Assembly (NCBI GenBank): GCA_900109485.1
Contig: FOAY01000001.1
Location: forward strand, 492,269 to 556,268
DNA from: Kosakonia sacchari
GTDB taxonomy: Bacteria; Pseudomonadota; Gammaproteobacteria; Enterobacterales; Enterobacteriaceae
Direction of reading: 5' to 3'
DNA: 64,000 nucleotides
Part shown: positions 8,979 through 21,643 of the stretch, piece after piece
Position numbering within the stretch: position 1 is the stretch's first letter
How the letters are laid out: each line of letters begins with the position of its first letter
The notes under the pieces: model-generated
Seen by the model: the letters and a program-made list of their open reading frames with translations, nothing else
The model's database searches: none
What the model was told of the DNA's origin: nothing
Translations under genes and position numbers: made by a program

Positions 8979-9509
8979 TTAGCGCAGCGCCTCAAGAATG
9001 ACGCCGTCTTCGTCCATCTGGTCGAGACGCGTAAGTAACTTGCGTGTGATCTGCTCAAGCTGGTCTTTCTCCGCTTCGCTCAGGGAAGACCACAGTTGAT
9101 GCAGACAGTTGTGCTGCGGGGGCAGAACCTGACGCAGGAATTCATGACCTTTATCGGTCAGTTGCAGATGCAGGCAGCGGCGATCGTTATCGCTTTCGCG
9201 ACGCTCGATCCAGCCGCGTTTTTCCAGTTCATCGGCAATACGTGTGGCATTGGTACGTGAAGAACCCAGCGCGCTGCTCAATTCAGACGGCTGAATGCTG
9301 TGGTTTTCCTGCGACTCCAGCGTGATCAATGCCATAAACAACGTCTCGTTAATACCCTGCGCTTTCAGCATTTTGTTGCGGTTTTCCAGCAGCTTACCCT
9401 GCATGTGCATGCAAAGACGGGTGAGCAAAATCTCCTGAAACGGAAAATCCTCATAGCGGCTGGCGCGAAACTTAAGCATTTGCTCTATGGGCGTAAACGA
9501 ACTATCCAT
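8979..9509 (-). CDS. emrR: EmrR (MprA), MarR-family repressor
   Basis: A 176-residue winged-helix repressor, same length as E. coli EmrR. The recognition region is [32 protein letters not shown] (about 77-108), followed by the wing [12 protein letters not shown]. Family knowledge: it represses emrRAB and is released by salicylate, uncouplers and some antibiotics. The gene heads the emrRAB operon; 90 bp of AT-rich DNA upstream (9510-9599) must hold its promoter and operator. The downstream gene on the strand is emrA. Confidence 0.96.
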   Translation of the reverse strand: MDSSFTPIEQMLKFRASRYEDFPFQEILLTRLCMHMQGKLLENRNKMLKAQGINETLFMALITLESQENHSIQPSELSSALGSSRTNATRIADELEKRGWIERRESDNDRRCLHLQLTDKGHEFLRQVLPPQHNCLHQLWSSLSEAEKDQLEQITRKLLTRLDQMDEDGVILEALR

Positions 9510-9599
9510 TTGTGTATGACCTCATTAATTGCAGTCGATATAGTAACGACAGTGACAAATAAAGTAAATGTATTATTGCTGCTAATAAATTTGCCTCAT

Positions 9600-9935
9600 C
9601 TATGCATCCGTCAGCAGTTTCCATGCGATTCCGTACGCAAGCGCGCTCAGTAGCGTGGGGAGAATAATGCTGCGTGTTTTCCAGAAACTCAGGCCCAGTA
9701 CCGCGAAGCCAATCAGCGTTGGCAACAGGCGGCGGCCGTCATGAATAATTTCTGGTACGCATGACACCACCAGCAATGAACAAATAGAGGCGATGCCGAT
9801 GGTGTCCAACAGGATGCCAGCGACCCCGCGTTTTGTCGGATTTGGTCGCCCGACACGAACGCGCAGGGGAAGATAGCGAAATAAAAAATTAACGCAGCCC
9901 ACCAGCAGACCGAGCAATAAAATTTCATGCCTCAT
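9600..9935 (-). CDS. ygaH: YgaH, small subunit of the L-valine exporter
   Basis: A 111-residue AzlD-family membrane protein with about four hydrophobic segments and the conserved [19 protein letters not shown] loop near residue 20. With YgaZ it exports L-valine and other branched-chain amino acids. The start at 9935 overlaps the end of ygaZ by 11 bp and gives the same length as E. coli YgaH; a GTG three codons upstream is possible. Translational coupling to ygaZ is likely. Confidence 0.92.
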   Translation of the reverse strand: MRHEILLLGLLVGCVNFLFRYLPLRVRVGRPNPTKRGVAGILLDTIGIASICSLLVVSCVPEIIHDGRRLLPTLIGFAVLGLSFWKTRSIILPTLLSALAYGIAWKLLTDA

Positions 9936-10671
9936 CGGGAACACCCTGATAAAACGCCTGCACCAGCGCGGCGACGCAGCCAGAACCGATCCCGGCGAGG
10001 ATCGCCGCAGGGATAGAGAACAGCGTTAAACCGGCCAGCGCGCCAAGCAGCGCGGCGGTGACGCTCGGCGTCTGGCGACGCTGGAACGATGCCAGCAGGA
10101 AGCTCATAAACAGGGCGGGCAACATAAAACCTAACGCCGATTCCACCGCCGGATATCCCTCCAGCAGGCCGCTGCCGGAAAATGCGCCCAGCACCGTCCC
10201 CGCAACCCAGGAGAGCCACGAGAATAACGCGATGCCGATCATCCAGTTTTCGCTCCAGCGACGGTTATCGCGCACCAGTTTAGCGGTTGCGGCGGCAAAC
10301 ACTTCGTCCGTCAGGCCAAAGGCCCAGATCGCGGTTTTCGGATTTTTAAGCGGTTGCAGAATACGGCTGCGTAACGACGGGCCATACAGCACGTGGCGAA
10401 CATCCATTGCCATGACGGTCAGCGCGGCAACCCATAAGGTGCTGCCCGCAGCAAGCAGGGTGGTAATCACAAACTGGCTGGCGCCTGCGTAGATAATGCA
10501 GGAGAAGAAGAGGCTTTCGAGAGGAGAAAAACCGAGTTTGCTGGCATTCATACCAAAGGCAAATGCAACGGGGATGTAGCTTAAAACGATGGGAAGACTG
10601 TCTTTGATGCCTTCCTGTAGCGTGGCTACTCTCACTGGCTCGGCGTCTGGAGGTATTGCTAAACTATCCAT
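9925..10671 (-). CDS. ygaZ: YgaZ, large subunit of the L-valine exporter
   Basis: A 248-residue AzlC-family inner-membrane protein. Conserved stretches are [15 protein letters not shown] near residue 29, [13 protein letters not shown] near 58, [16 protein letters not shown] near 88 and [15 protein letters not shown] near 118. It works with YgaH in valine efflux. The N-terminal 15 residues are the least conserved part, as in other species. It reads into ygaH by overlap. The promoter lies in the 122-bp gap towards ygaY, which is on the same strand. Confidence 0.94.
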   Translation of the reverse strand: MDSLAIPPDAEPVRVATLQEGIKDSLPIVLSYIPVAFAFGMNASKLGFSPLESLFFSCIIYAGASQFVITTLLAAGSTLWVAALTVMAMDVRHVLYGPSLRSRILQPLKNPKTAIWAFGLTDEVFAAATAKLVRDNRRWSENWMIGIALFSWLSWVAGTVLGAFSGSGLLEGYPAVESALGFMLPALFMSFLLASFQRRQTPSVTAALLGALAGLTLFSIPAAILAGIGSGCVAALVQAFYQGVPDEA

Positions 10672-10793
10672 AGTGTTTGTTATATATCACCCACGTTAAT
10701 ATAACCGGGATAAACAAGTCCTATAACCTTAACAGACTGAGGGACTCGTTAACACCCGGTTTTTAGTGGAATGATGTAAATGTGAGCGCTTGC

Positions 10794-11978
10794 TTACCTC
10801 GCCACTTGCTGGCGGTGAAACCCTCGCCACCAGACCAGCAGATTCAACAGCGCCAGCGTACTGCCCGCCGCGCAGACGCCCGTCCAGCCCGCATGCTGCC
10901 AGGCGGAGGCCGAGATCAACGAACCTGCCGCGCCGCCAATAAAGTAGCTGGTCATATAACCGGCGGTCAGGCGGTTACGCGCATCCGGTTTGATGCGGTA
11001 AATCACCGTCTGGTTGGTGATATGCACGCTCTGCACGGTGAGATCGAGCACAATAATGCCAACAATCAGCGCGATAACCGAGCTGTGGCCGAGCCAAATG
11101 GCCAGCCATGAAAGCAGCAGCAATAGCAGACCGCCCGTGGTGGTGAGATGCGATTTACCGCGATCCGCCAGACCGCCAGCCTGACGCGCGCCTAATGCGC
11201 CCGCCGCACCAACCAGGCCGAATAAACCGATGACCGCTTCGGAGAAGTTGAACGGCGGTGAGGCCAGCAGGAATGCCATCGACGTCCAGAGAATACTGAA
11301 GTTGGCGAAACTCAGACAGCCGAGCAGGGCGCGAGTGCGCAGCACTTTATCACCGGCGAACAGCGTAAAAACAGAGCCGAGCAGTTGCGGATAATTGAGG
11401 TGCGTTTCCTGTTTGAGCTTCGGCAGACCGCGCCACAGCGCCAGCGCCATCAGCACCATCAGCACGCTGGCGACCCAATACACCGTGCGCCAGCCGCCGA
11501 GACTGGCGAGCAATCCGGCAACGGTGCGCGCCAGTAAAATCCCCAGCAGCAGCCCGCTCATGATGGTACCGACCACTTTGCCACGTTTATCCGGCGTGGC
11601 TAATGTTGCGGCCAGCGGCACGAGGATCTGTGCGACGACGGAAAATAGCCCGGTCAGCGCGGTGCCGAGGATCATGAAGCTCAGCGACGAACTGCTGGCG
11701 GTAATCAACATGCCGCCCGCCGACAGCAGCGTCATCACCACAATGAGTGTGCGCCGCTCAAACATATCGCCGAGCGGCACCAGAAACAGCAGGCCAGCGG
11801 CATAGCCAAGCTGGGCGGCGGTGACAATAAAGCCCGCCTGATTAGGCGACAGCGAAAAGGCATGAGCGATGGTGTCGAGCAGCGGTTGTGCATAGTAATT
11901 GCTGGCGACCGCAAGGCCGGTGGCGACGGACATCAGCGCAATCAGCGCCGGGCTAAGACCGTGGTTTGCTTGTGTCAT
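10794..11978 (-). CDS. ygaY: YgaY-type MFS transporter (intact)
   Basis: A 394-residue major-facilitator transporter with about 12 hydrophobic segments. The DHA1-type signature PLGDMFERRTL sits in the loop after helix 2 near residue 67, and LATPDKRGKVVG near residue 127. It sits between proX and ygaZ, exactly where E. coli K-12 has the disrupted ygaX/ygaY reading frame; here it is full length. Substrate unknown; relatives are annotated as drug or arabinose-type efflux. The ribosome site is weak and a 12-residue shift in the start cannot be excluded. Confidence 0.85.
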   Translation of the reverse strand: MTQANHGLSPALIALMSVATGLAVASNYYAQPLLDTIAHAFSLSPNQAGFIVTAAQLGYAAGLLFLVPLGDMFERRTLIVVMTLLSAGGMLITASSSSLSFMILGTALTGLFSVVAQILVPLAATLATPDKRGKVVGTIMSGLLLGILLARTVAGLLASLGGWRTVYWVASVLMVLMALALWRGLPKLKQETHLNYPQLLGSVFTLFAGDKVLRTRALLGCLSFANFSILWTSMAFLLASPPFNFSEAVIGLFGLVGAAGALGARQAGGLADRGKSHLTTTGGLLLLLLSWLAIWLGHSSVIALIVGIIVLDLTVQSVHITNQTVIYRIKPDARNRLTAGYMTSYFIGGAAGSLISASAWQHAGWTGVCAAGSTLALLNLLVWWRGFHRQQVAR

Positions 11979-12083
11979 AGGAATGCGTAGTCAGGTAAGG
12001 TTTTTTCAGCAACCTATCATAGTCAATTGCTTGAGAGGGCGTGTTGTTATCTGTGCAGTTATCGGGGGAAAAGCCGATGGCGC

Positions 12084-12590
12084 CTTTGATTGCCGGATGG
12101 CGGCACAGCCTTATCCGGCCTACGAGCTGTGCCCGGATTTGCACCTCAGGCGGCATACGGCGCTTTGATTGCCGGATGGCGGCACAACCTTATCCGGCCT
12201 ACGGGTGGTGCCCGGATTTGCACCTCTGGCGGCATACGGCGCTTTGATTGCCGGATGGCGGCACAGCCTTATCCGGCCTACGAGCTGTGCCCGGATTTGC
12301 ACCTCAGGCGGCATACGGCGCTTTGATTGCCGGATGGCGGCACAACCTTATCCGGCCTACGGGTGGTGCCCGGATTTGCACCTCTGGCGGCATACGGCGC
12401 TTTGATTGCCGGATGGCGGCACAGCCTTATCCGGCCTACGGGCTGTGCCCGGATTTGCACCTCAGGCGGCATACGGCGCTTTGATTGCCGGATGGCGGCA
12501 CAGCCTTATCCGGCCTACGGGTGGTGCCCGGATTTGCACCTCTGGCGGTATATGGCGCGTAGGCCGGATAAGCGAAAGCGCCATCCGGCA
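12084..12590. repeat. REP-derived 79-bp tandem array (BIME)
   Basis: Six head-to-tail copies of a 79-bp unit begin (at GCCGGATGG) at 12092, 12171, 12250, 12329, 12408 and 12487. A closing REP follows in opposite orientation near 12560-12592 (GTAGGCCGGATAAGC...GCCATCCGGC). Each unit has an inverted REP pair, GCCGGATGGCGGC and TTATCCGGCCTAC. Units alternate between two variants (GAGCTGTGCC with CTCAGG; GGGTGGTGCC with CTCTGG), so the true period is 158 bp. It fills the space between proX and ygaY, both of which are transcribed leftwards. REP/BIME arrays bind DNA gyrase or IHF and protect mRNA ends in E. coli. Confidence 0.93.
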
Positions 12591-12619
12591 TAAACCGAAT
12601 GGCGCTTTATCAGGAGGGA

Positions 12620-13615
12620 TTACTTCTGCGCGGCCAGCGCGTCTTTTACCCAGCCGTCAAACTGCTGCTGGTGGGCTTTGATCCAGCCGTCAACATGACC
12701 CTGAATATCCGCTTCAGAGGCTTTGCCTTCATGCATCATCGCGTTCTGCGCATTGATGTCGGCGATAGGCAACTTCATCACCGAGAACAATTTCGCCGCT
12801 GCCGGGTTTTTCTCCGCCCAGGCTTTGTTGGCGACAATGTGCATGGTATTCACCGGGAAGCCATAGTTCATGCCGTTCGGCAGTTTGGTGTCGATATCTT
12901 TCTGCTTGCCCGGCAGGGAAGAGAACGGTACCTGCAACCAGACCACATCTTTACCCGGCTTCAGCACATCGCTCACCCAGTACGGCGTCCAGGTGTAATA
13001 GAGCACCGGTTTACCCTCTTTGAAGCGGGTAATGGTGTCCGCCATCATCGCCGCATAGTTGCCCTGATTATGCACCACGGTGTTGCTCAGGCCGTAAGCG
13101 TCGATCTGGTGATTGATTACTGCTTCACAGCCCCAGCCTGGCGTGCAGCCGGTCAGATCGGCTTTGCCGTCGCCATTGGTGTCGAACAGTTTGGCGATTT
13201 TCGGATCTTTAAGCTGATCGATGCTTTTAATGTGGTACTGCTCGGCGGTTTTCTTATCGATCAGGTAACCCTGCGCCGCGCCGGTGACAAACACCCCGGA
13301 ACGATAGAATTTGCTGTCACCGCCCGCAGCGGCATACATGTCGTCGTGCAGCGGCTGCCAGTTAACGGCGGTAAAGGTGACGTCGCCAGCGGCAAGAGAG
13401 GTGTAACCGACGTTGTAATCCACTTCGCTCGGTTTATTCACCGTATAACCGAGTTTTTCCAGCCCGCGGCTGACCAGCAGCGTCTGGAAGGTTTCTTCAG
13501 AAATGGTGCTCTGGAAGGGCTGTACGGTGATGCCTTTGCCAGGCAGGTCTGCAGCAAATGTGCCGGTAGAGACAAGGGTGGCAAACGCTGTGGCAAAAAG
13601 TACGCTATGTCGCAT
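12620..13615 (-). CDS. proX: ProX, glycine betaine/proline betaine-binding protein
   Basis: A 331-residue periplasmic binding protein with a Sec signal peptide ending [10 protein letters not shown] near residue 22. Conserved parts include [11 protein letters not shown] near residue 97, [13 protein letters not shown] near residue 153 and the aromatic ligand region [11 protein letters not shown] near 210; the paired cysteines of the CTPGWGC segment are kept. It delivers compatible solutes to ProVW under osmotic stress. It is the last gene of proVWX and is followed by the REP array, which probably forms the 3' end of the mRNA. Confidence 0.97.
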   Translation of the reverse strand: MRHSVLFATAFATLVSTGTFAADLPGKGITVQPFQSTISEETFQTLLVSRGLEKLGYTVNKPSEVDYNVGYTSLAAGDVTFTAVNWQPLHDDMYAAAGGDSKFYRSGVFVTGAAQGYLIDKKTAEQYHIKSIDQLKDPKIAKLFDTNGDGKADLTGCTPGWGCEAVINHQIDAYGLSNTVVHNQGNYAAMMADTITRFKEGKPVLYYTWTPYWVSDVLKPGKDVVWLQVPFSSLPGKQKDIDTKLPNGMNYGFPVNTMHIVANKAWAEKNPAAAKLFSVMKLPIADINAQNAMMHEGKASEADIQGHVDGWIKAHQQQFDGWVKDALAAQK

Positions 13616-13649
13616 CGTTGTTCCTTATTGTTCAGGTGGGACGTGCTAA

Positions 13650-13668
13650 CCCGGCGCCGGGCGCCGGG
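13650..13668 (-). other. GC-rich hairpin between proW and proX
   Basis: An 8-bp perfect stem CCCGGCGC/GCGCCGGG with a 3-base loop fills most of the 61-bp gap between proW and proX. There is no T-run, so it is more likely an RNA-stability or processing element that sets different ProX and ProW levels than a terminator. Confidence 0.5.
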
Positions 13669-13676
13669 AAACAGGT

Positions 13677-14741
13677 CTATTTTGCGAATGGACGGGTCAG
13701 CAGACCCAGCGGGCCGGTTTGATACCAGCGACGATTTCCACGGCTGCGGGAATCGCGGCCGACAGCCTGCGTCAGGCGGTCGAGGATGATGGCGAGGATT
13801 ACGATCCCAACGCCGCCGACGGTCGCCAGCCCCATATCGAGGCGGCCAATACCGCGCAGTACCATCTGGCCAAGCCCGCCAACGGCGATCATCGAGGCGA
13901 TCACTACCATGGAGAGGGCAAGCATCAGCGTCTGGTTAATTCCCGCCATAATGGTAGGCATGGCCAGTGGTAACTGTACTTTGAACAACATCTGACGCGG
14001 GCTGGCGCCAAATGAGCGTGAAGCTTCAATCAAATCCGCCGGAACCTGGTTAATACCGAGGATGGTCAGACGCACCACCGGCGGCAGGGCGAAGATAATC
14101 GTCACCACCACGCCCGGCACGTTGCCGATACCAAACAGCATGACAATCGGTACCAGGTAAACAAACGCCGGCGTGGTCTGCATGGCATCCAGCAGCGGGC
14201 GAATGATTTTCGACGCCCGTGGGCTACGCGCCAGCCAGATCCCCAGCGGCAAACCGATCGCCACGCAGAACAGCAGCGCGGTCAGCACCAGCGCCAGCGT
14301 GACCATCGCCTGCGACCAGGCGCCAATCGCGCCAATGGCAATCAGCGATACCAGCGTGGCAATCCCCATTCCGGCGCTACTCATCTGCCAGGCGATCAGC
14401 GAGAACACGATAATCGCGACCGGCGCGGGCATCCCCAGCAGCAGTTGCTGGAAAGTGCTGAGGATATAGTCGATAGGGATGCGGATCCCCTGGAATACCG
14501 GGCGGAAGTGCATCACTACCCAGTCGATCCCGTGCGTCACCCAGCTATCCAGCGGGATCAGCGTTTTATGGAACGGATCCATAATGTTGAAATGTTCCGG
14601 CGCGGGTGCAGGCGCGCTGTGCAGCCAGTCGGCGCCGCTGCCGTCGGCAGGTGCGGCAGAACCGCCGCCCCAGGCATCTGCGGACTGCGCCGCGCTATCG
14701 GTTGCTGGCGCGCTATCCCACGGGTTATTTTGATCAGCCAT
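13677..14741 (-). CDS. proW: ProW, betaine ABC transporter permease
   Basis: A 354-residue inner-membrane permease. An unusually long Ala/Ser/Gly-rich hydrophilic N-terminus (about residues 1-65) precedes six to seven membrane segments, as in E. coli ProW. The permease-ATPase coupling loop is [30 protein letters not shown] near residue 240. Its start overlaps the proV end by 8 bp, indicating coupled translation. It pairs with ProV and ProX. Confidence 0.96.
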   Translation of the reverse strand: MADQNNPWDSAPATDSAAQSADAWGGGSAAPADGSGADWLHSAPAPAPEHFNIMDPFHKTLIPLDSWVTHGIDWVVMHFRPVFQGIRIPIDYILSTFQQLLLGMPAPVAIIVFSLIAWQMSSAGMGIATLVSLIAIGAIGAWSQAMVTLALVLTALLFCVAIGLPLGIWLARSPRASKIIRPLLDAMQTTPAFVYLVPIVMLFGIGNVPGVVVTIIFALPPVVRLTILGINQVPADLIEASRSFGASPRQMLFKVQLPLAMPTIMAGINQTLMLALSMVVIASMIAVGGLGQMVLRGIGRLDMGLATVGGVGIVILAIILDRLTQAVGRDSRSRGNRRWYQTGPLGLLTRPFAK

Positions 14742-15936
14742 TGTTTGCCCCCTCGCGATCTAAAGCCTGCAGCAGCATCCGTTTCGAGATGATGCCCACG
14801 TATTGCTGTTCTTCACCGACGACCGGCACGGCGCAGGGCGCCTGTCCGACATGGGAGAGCAACTCGCTGAGCGGCGTTTCCGCCTCCACCGCAAGCGGGG
14901 AGTCAATTAACGCCGCCTCGATCCCCGCGTTCTGGCTGAGCGCCGCCTTCAGGGAGTCGATGGAGACAATGCCGACAAATTTATTGCCGCGTTCAATCAC
15001 ATAACCGTATTCACGGTCTTCATCCTGCAACAATTTCAGCGCCGAGCGCGGGCCAAAACCTGGTGTTTTACGGATCAAACCCACCGGCGTTCGACGCGCA
15101 ATATCTTTCGCGCTAAACACCTGGCTAATATCCACGCCGCGGAAGAAGGTGCGCACATAATCATTGGCCGGATTATTCAATATTTCATCCGGCGTACCGA
15201 CCTGTACCACTTCGCCATTTTGCATAATGGCAATCCGGTCGCCAATACGCATGGCTTCATCCAGATCGTGGGAAATAAATACGATGGTGCGCTGATGTTT
15301 CGCTTGCAGTTTTACCAACTCATCCTGCATTTCCGTACGAATTAATGGATCGAGCGCCGAGAAGGCTTCATCCATTAATAGAATGTCCGGATTAATGGCT
15401 AATGCGCGCGCCAGACCAACACGCTGGCGCATACCGCCGGAGAGTTCATCCGGATACGCGTGCGCATAATTTTCCAGCCCGACCTGACGCAGGGCGTCGA
15501 GCGCTTTTTCCTGTCGCGCCTGCGGAGCAATTCCCGCTAATTCCATACCAAATGCGGTATTATCCAGCACCGTCATATGGGGCATTAACGCAAACGACTG
15601 GAAGACCATCGCAATCTTTTTCCTGCGCACCTCGCGTAACTCGGCGTCTGATATTCTGGCGATATCCACGCCATCAATCAGCACCTGTCCGCGGGTGGGT
15701 TCAATCAGGCGATTGAGAAGGCGTACCATAGTGGATTTACCCGATCCGGATAACCCCATGATGACAAATATCTCGCCTTCTTCAATGGCCAGACTGGCGT
15801 CTTTAACGCCAAGCGACAGACCCGTTTTTTCCAGAATCGTTTCTTTTGAAAGTCCTTTCTCAATATATTTGAAAGCCCGCTGCGGATGCTCGCCAAATAT
15901 TTTATAAAGATTCTTCACTTCTAATTTAATTGCCAT
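14734..15936 (-). CDS. proV: ProV, betaine ABC transporter ATPase
   Basis: A 400-residue ATPase, identical in length to E. coli ProV. Walker A is GLSGSGKST near residue 61, the signature is [15 protein letters not shown] near 165 and Walker B is [12 protein letters not shown] near 186. Two CBS domains (about 280-395), thought to sense ionic strength, end with [18 protein letters not shown]. Residues 20-50 are the insertion typical of the OpuA/ProV family. It is the first gene of proVWX. The start of the coding region is also the downstream regulatory element bound by H-NS in E. coli. Confidence 0.97.
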   Translation of the reverse strand: MAIKLEVKNLYKIFGEHPQRAFKYIEKGLSKETILEKTGLSLGVKDASLAIEEGEIFVIMGLSGSGKSTMVRLLNRLIEPTRGQVLIDGVDIARISDAELREVRRKKIAMVFQSFALMPHMTVLDNTAFGMELAGIAPQARQEKALDALRQVGLENYAHAYPDELSGGMRQRVGLARALAINPDILLMDEAFSALDPLIRTEMQDELVKLQAKHQRTIVFISHDLDEAMRIGDRIAIMQNGEVVQVGTPDEILNNPANDYVRTFFRGVDISQVFSAKDIARRTPVGLIRKTPGFGPRSALKLLQDEDREYGYVIERGNKFVGIVSIDSLKAALSQNAGIEAALIDSPLAVEAETPLSELLSHVGQAPCAVPVVGEEQQYVGIISKRMLLQALDREGANNG

Positions 15937-16001
15937 GCAATAAAAGAGTTCCTGTTATTTATTGTCGATATAATACCTGATGAGAATAATTGACTGGCTA
16001 T

Positions 16002-16029
16002 ACCCTAACATACTCAGAATCTGAGACAA
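16002..16029 (-). promoter_or_regulatory. proU P2 osmotic promoter
   Basis: On the minus strand TTGTCT (16024-16029), a 16-base spacer and TAGGGT (16002-16007) correspond to the sigma-70 P2 promoter of E. coli proU (-35 TTGCCT, -10 TAGGGT, 16-bp spacer). The spacer CAGATTCTGAGTATGT is also the E. coli one. The poor -10 is characteristic of this osmotically controlled, H-NS-silenced promoter. The rest of the 386-bp gap to nrdF holds no gene that I can see. Confidence 0.8.
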
Positions 16030-16292
16030 CCCTCAATTGCCGGGCCTGCGGAATTTGACGTTTGCAGAATCGTCTCTATTTCCCATGAGATAAGGGCTGA
16101 CGGCGGATGATAATTTTTTCGTATTCATCGCGAAATCGCACCTGAAATGGCGTGCTTCAGGTGAAAATGACAAGGACATTACAGTGTAGTGCCTGTTTGA
16201 TTATTATGCCGAAGAAATACGCAGATATTCGCGTAATAGCAATAACCTTTTTCGCAGGCGGGTTTTTAAAAAAGAATATTGGCGGGAATATT

Positions 16293-16313
16293 CCTCTCCC
16301 GGAAAGGGAGAGG
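16293..16313 (-). terminator. Hairpin after nrdF
   Basis: A perfect 8-bp stem CCTCTCCC/GGGAGAGG with a 5-base loop lies 10 bases downstream of the nrdF stop on the minus strand. The trailing sequence is AT-rich (GAATATTCC) without a real T-run, so it may end the nrd transcript or only protect its 3' end. Confidence 0.5.
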
Positions 16314-16322
16314 CGCGGGCGG

Positions 16323-19412
<3,090 letters not shown>

Positions 19413-19440
<28 letters not shown>

Positions 19441-19823
19441 AATTCGCTCACTCCTTTACGCACATTGTCGATGTCCTGCTGCGTACCCATCAGCTCAAAA
19501 CGGTAGAGATACGGTACGCCGCATTTCTGCGACACCACATCGCCTGCGCGACCGTACGCTTCGCCAAAATTCCGGTTACCGGAGGCGATCACGCCGCGAA
19601 TTAACGACCGGTTATGCGGATCGTTTAAAAAGCGGATCACCTGGCGGGGAACTGCGCCTGCCGTTCCGCCGCCGCCATAACTGGGCACCACAAGGATATA
19701 AGGTTCGTCTACCTGGATGCGCTCCCGCTCATTGAGCGGAATGCGTACCGCCGGCAGCCCAAGACGCGTAATAAAGCGCTGCGTATTTTCGGAGCTGCTG
19801 GAGAAGTAGACGAGGGTACTCAT
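19413..19823 (-). CDS. nrdI: NrdI, flavodoxin-like maturase of NrdF
   Basis: A 136-residue flavodoxin-fold protein. The FMN phosphate loop is [12 protein letters not shown] near residue 6 and the flavin-contacting loops are [22 protein letters not shown] (about 48-69) and [19 protein letters not shown]. In E. coli NrdI supplies the oxidant that assembles the Mn-tyrosyl radical in NrdF under iron limitation. It overlaps nrdH by 4 bp and nrdE by 28 bp. Confidence 0.95.
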
Positions 19824-20065
19824 GCGCTGGCCACGTTGGGGGCGCTGTGCAGGCGGTTGATCATATCCGGGCGAAAGCCGGACCAGCGCGTTTCCCCGGC
19901 GACAACCACCGGTAACTGACGAAAGCCCATCGCGCGAAGCTCATCGGCTGCTTCGGGCACATGGTCAACGTTCACCATTTCGAACGCCAGGCCACGGCTT
20001 TCCATGGCACGTTTCGTGGCGTGGCACTGAACACAATCATTTCGAGTGTAAATGGTAATGCGCAT
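19820..20065 (-). CDS. nrdH: NrdH glutaredoxin-like electron donor
   Basis: An 81-residue thioredoxin-fold protein with the CVQC redox motif near residue 11 and the conserved [22 protein letters not shown] region near residue 48. It reduces NrdE and is itself reduced by thioredoxin reductase. It is the first gene of nrdHIEF. The ATG is preceded by a gap that contains the NrdR boxes. Confidence 0.95.
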   Translation of the reverse strand: MRITIYTRNDCVQCHATKRAMESRGLAFEMVNVDHVPEAADELRAMGFRQLPVVVAGETRWSGFRPDMINRLHSAPNVASA

Positions 20066-20140
20066 AATTCGTGTTTCCGTTTAAAATGGAAGAACGGCGC
20101 GAAGGTTCGCGTCAGTTAGTGTGTGTACTACTGAGAAGAA

Positions 20141-20186
20141 TACTAGATGTAGTTATTGAAAGATGCAACCACACAATATATAGGAA
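20141..20186 (-). promoter_or_regulatory. Tandem NrdR boxes upstream of nrdHIEF
   Basis: Two 16-bp segments resembling the NrdR box (ACACWATATWTWGTGT) lie at 20141-20156 (TACTAGATGTAGTTAT, read as ATAACTACATCTAGTA) and 20171-20186 (ACACAATATATAGGAA). Their 30-bp centre spacing is about three helical turns, typical of NrdR sites. They are 76 and 106 bp from the nrdH start. NrdR represses all three reductase operons in E. coli. Confidence 0.65.
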
Positions 20187-20282
20187 ATTATCATAGGCTT
20201 TGCCCAAAGGATGGACACAATGGGTAAGGGTGATTTGTACACATTTTACACAGGGATACAGCGATGCGAGGGCAAATAAAAA

Positions 20283-20309
20283 CCCCTGCGCGGGCTAGCC
20301 GGGCAGGGG
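20283..20309 (-). terminator. ygaM terminator
   Basis: On the minus strand a CCCCTGC/GCAGGGG stem with a GC-rich inner part is followed by a TTTTTATTT run. It begins about 20 bases after the ygaM stop. On the plus strand the same stem is followed by TTTT, so it may act in both directions. Confidence 0.8.
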
Positions 20310-20329
20310 GTTTTGCGAAAAGAGCGGGT

Positions 20330-20656
20330 TTAGCGACGCAAACTGAGTAGCGCGCCGATGAAAATACCGATGGCGGCGGCAGCACCCACGCTGCACCAGG
20401 GTTTGTCTTTCACAAAGGTATCTGCGCAACTCACGACGTCGCTCGCAGCTTGTTGCACACGGTTGCGGCCATGCAGACGTGCGCGGGTCTCTTTTAACAG
20501 CGCCTGCGCTTTACGACGCGCGCTTTCCGCTTCGTCTTTGGCGTCGCTGCCCCATGATTTAAGCACCTCTTCGAGACTATCGGCTAATTGGCTGACATCG
20601 TTGTTGATATCCTCGACGCCTTCATCAACATCACGGCGATTCGGTCTGTTAAACAT
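20330..20656 (-). CDS. ygaM: YgaM, ElaB/YqjD-family ribosome-tethering protein
   Basis: A 108-residue DUF883 protein. A hydrophilic, probably coiled-coil body with conserved DSLEEVLKSWGSDAKDEAE near residue 27 precedes one C-terminal membrane anchor, AAAAIGIFIGALLSLRR. ElaB, YqjD and YgaM are stationary-phase inner-membrane proteins; YqjD and ElaB bind ribosomes. The start at 20656 follows GGGAGGATC and matches E. coli MFNRPNR; upstream in-frame residues are not conserved. It is transcribed divergently from ygaC. Confidence 0.93.
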   Translation of the reverse strand: MFNRPNRRDVDEGVEDINNDVSQLADSLEEVLKSWGSDAKDEAESARRKAQALLKETRARLHGRNRVQQAASDVVSCADTFVKDKPWCSVGAAAAIGIFIGALLSLRR

Positions 20657-20818
20657 AGGATCCTCCCTCGTTTTTGATGTGAATTTTAGTTTAGACCATA
20701 ATTTTTCAGGCCTTGCGGCAATCACTTCTTTCACGCCCGTTTGTGGAATTTTCTGAATCACGGTCAATGCTGAGTCATGTAAGGTGGCGAGGCTGTAAAG
20801 AGATGACGAGGAAAATCT

Positions 20819-21163
20819 ATGTACTTAAGACCCGATGAAGTGGCACGCGTTCTGGAAAACGTGGGATTTACAATGGATGTGGCGACGCCAAAAACCTATG
20901 GTTATCGTCGCGGTGAAAATTATGTTTATGTGAATCGCGAAGCGCGAATGGGCCGTACGGCGCTGGTGATCCACCCCACGCTGAAAGAACGCAGTTCGTC
21001 GCTCGCGGAACCCGCCTCGGACATCAAGTTGTGCGATCACTACCAGAATTTCCCGCTCTATTTTGGCGGCGATTCCCAGGAGCATTACGGCATTCCGCAC
21101 GGATTCAGTTCGCGCGTGGCGCTGGAACGTTTTCTGAAAGGATTATTTGGCGAACAGCACTAA
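20819..21163 (+). CDS. ygaC: YgaC, DUF2002 protein
   Basis: A 114-residue soluble protein matching E. coli YgaC along its whole length ([17 protein letters not shown] at the start, then [27 protein letters not shown] split over residues 26-54). Fur regulates ygaC in E. coli; function is unknown. An AGGAAAA site precedes the ATG. No membrane segment or enzyme motif is visible. It converges with alaE. Confidence 0.92.
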   Translation: MYLRPDEVARVLENVGFTMDVATPKTYGYRRGENYVYVNREARMGRTALVIHPTLKERSSSLAEPASDIKLCDHYQNFPLYFGGDSQEHYGIPHGFSSRVALERFLKGLFGEQH

Positions 21164-21193
21164 ACGATGGCAGGCATTGCCTGCCATCCGCTA

Positions 21194-21643
21194 TCAGGCT
21201 TTGGCCTGGTGGTAACTGCTCACCCGGAACAGACGGCGGCAGTAATCGAGGAAGTAGCCATAAACGGCACCCATCATCATCGACAGCACGATATTGGAAC
21301 TGACCGCAGCAACAATCTGATGCCAGTCCGCACCTACCGACCAGAGGATCGCCACGTAAACCGGCGACTGGAAGGTGACATAGGCCAGCACGTCCGCCAG
21401 ATTTTTCATCCAGCCTGAAGGGCTAATACGGCGTGCATAACGCATAAAAGCATCGCGGTACAAACCATAAGGCCAGGCAATAATAATGTTCACCGGGATG
21501 GCGACCAGGCGCGATGAAAGTGACTGTTCGAAGCTCATTCCGGAGAGAAATATTTCAATCAGCATGTTCACTACCGAACAATAGACAACCATCGCAAAGG
21601 TGTCTGCTGCGGCGTGACGCAGGCGAGACTGCGAAGAGAACAT
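21194..21643 (-). CDS. alaE: AlaE, L-alanine exporter
   Basis: A 149-residue inner-membrane protein with four predicted membrane segments, same length as E. coli AlaE (YgaW). Conserved parts are [24 protein letters not shown] (about 13-36) with the helix-1 aspartate, and [20 protein letters not shown]-like sequence near residue 47-65. Its AlaE-type glycine-rich helix [13 protein letters not shown] lies near the C-terminus. A GGAGCAGCACC leader supplies the ribosome site. It removes excess alanine. Confidence 0.94.
   Translation of the reverse strand: MFSSQSRLRHAAADTFAMVVYCSVVNMLIEIFLSGMSFEQSLSSRLVAIPVNIIIAWPYGLYRDAFMRYARRISPSGWMKNLADVLAYVTFQSPVYVAILWSVGADWHQIVAAVSSNIVLSMMMGAVYGYFLDYCRRLFRVSSYHQAKA

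Noticed and set aside
12084-12590. Regular 79-bp repeats as a possible CRISPR array
   Set aside because: The whole unit repeats with only two alternating variants; there are no unique spacers, and the units carry REP inverted pairs.
12041-12681. Overlapping short reading frames across the REP array on both strands
   Set aside because: They repeat the same peptide every 79 bp, have no ribosome sites and are by-products of the repeats.
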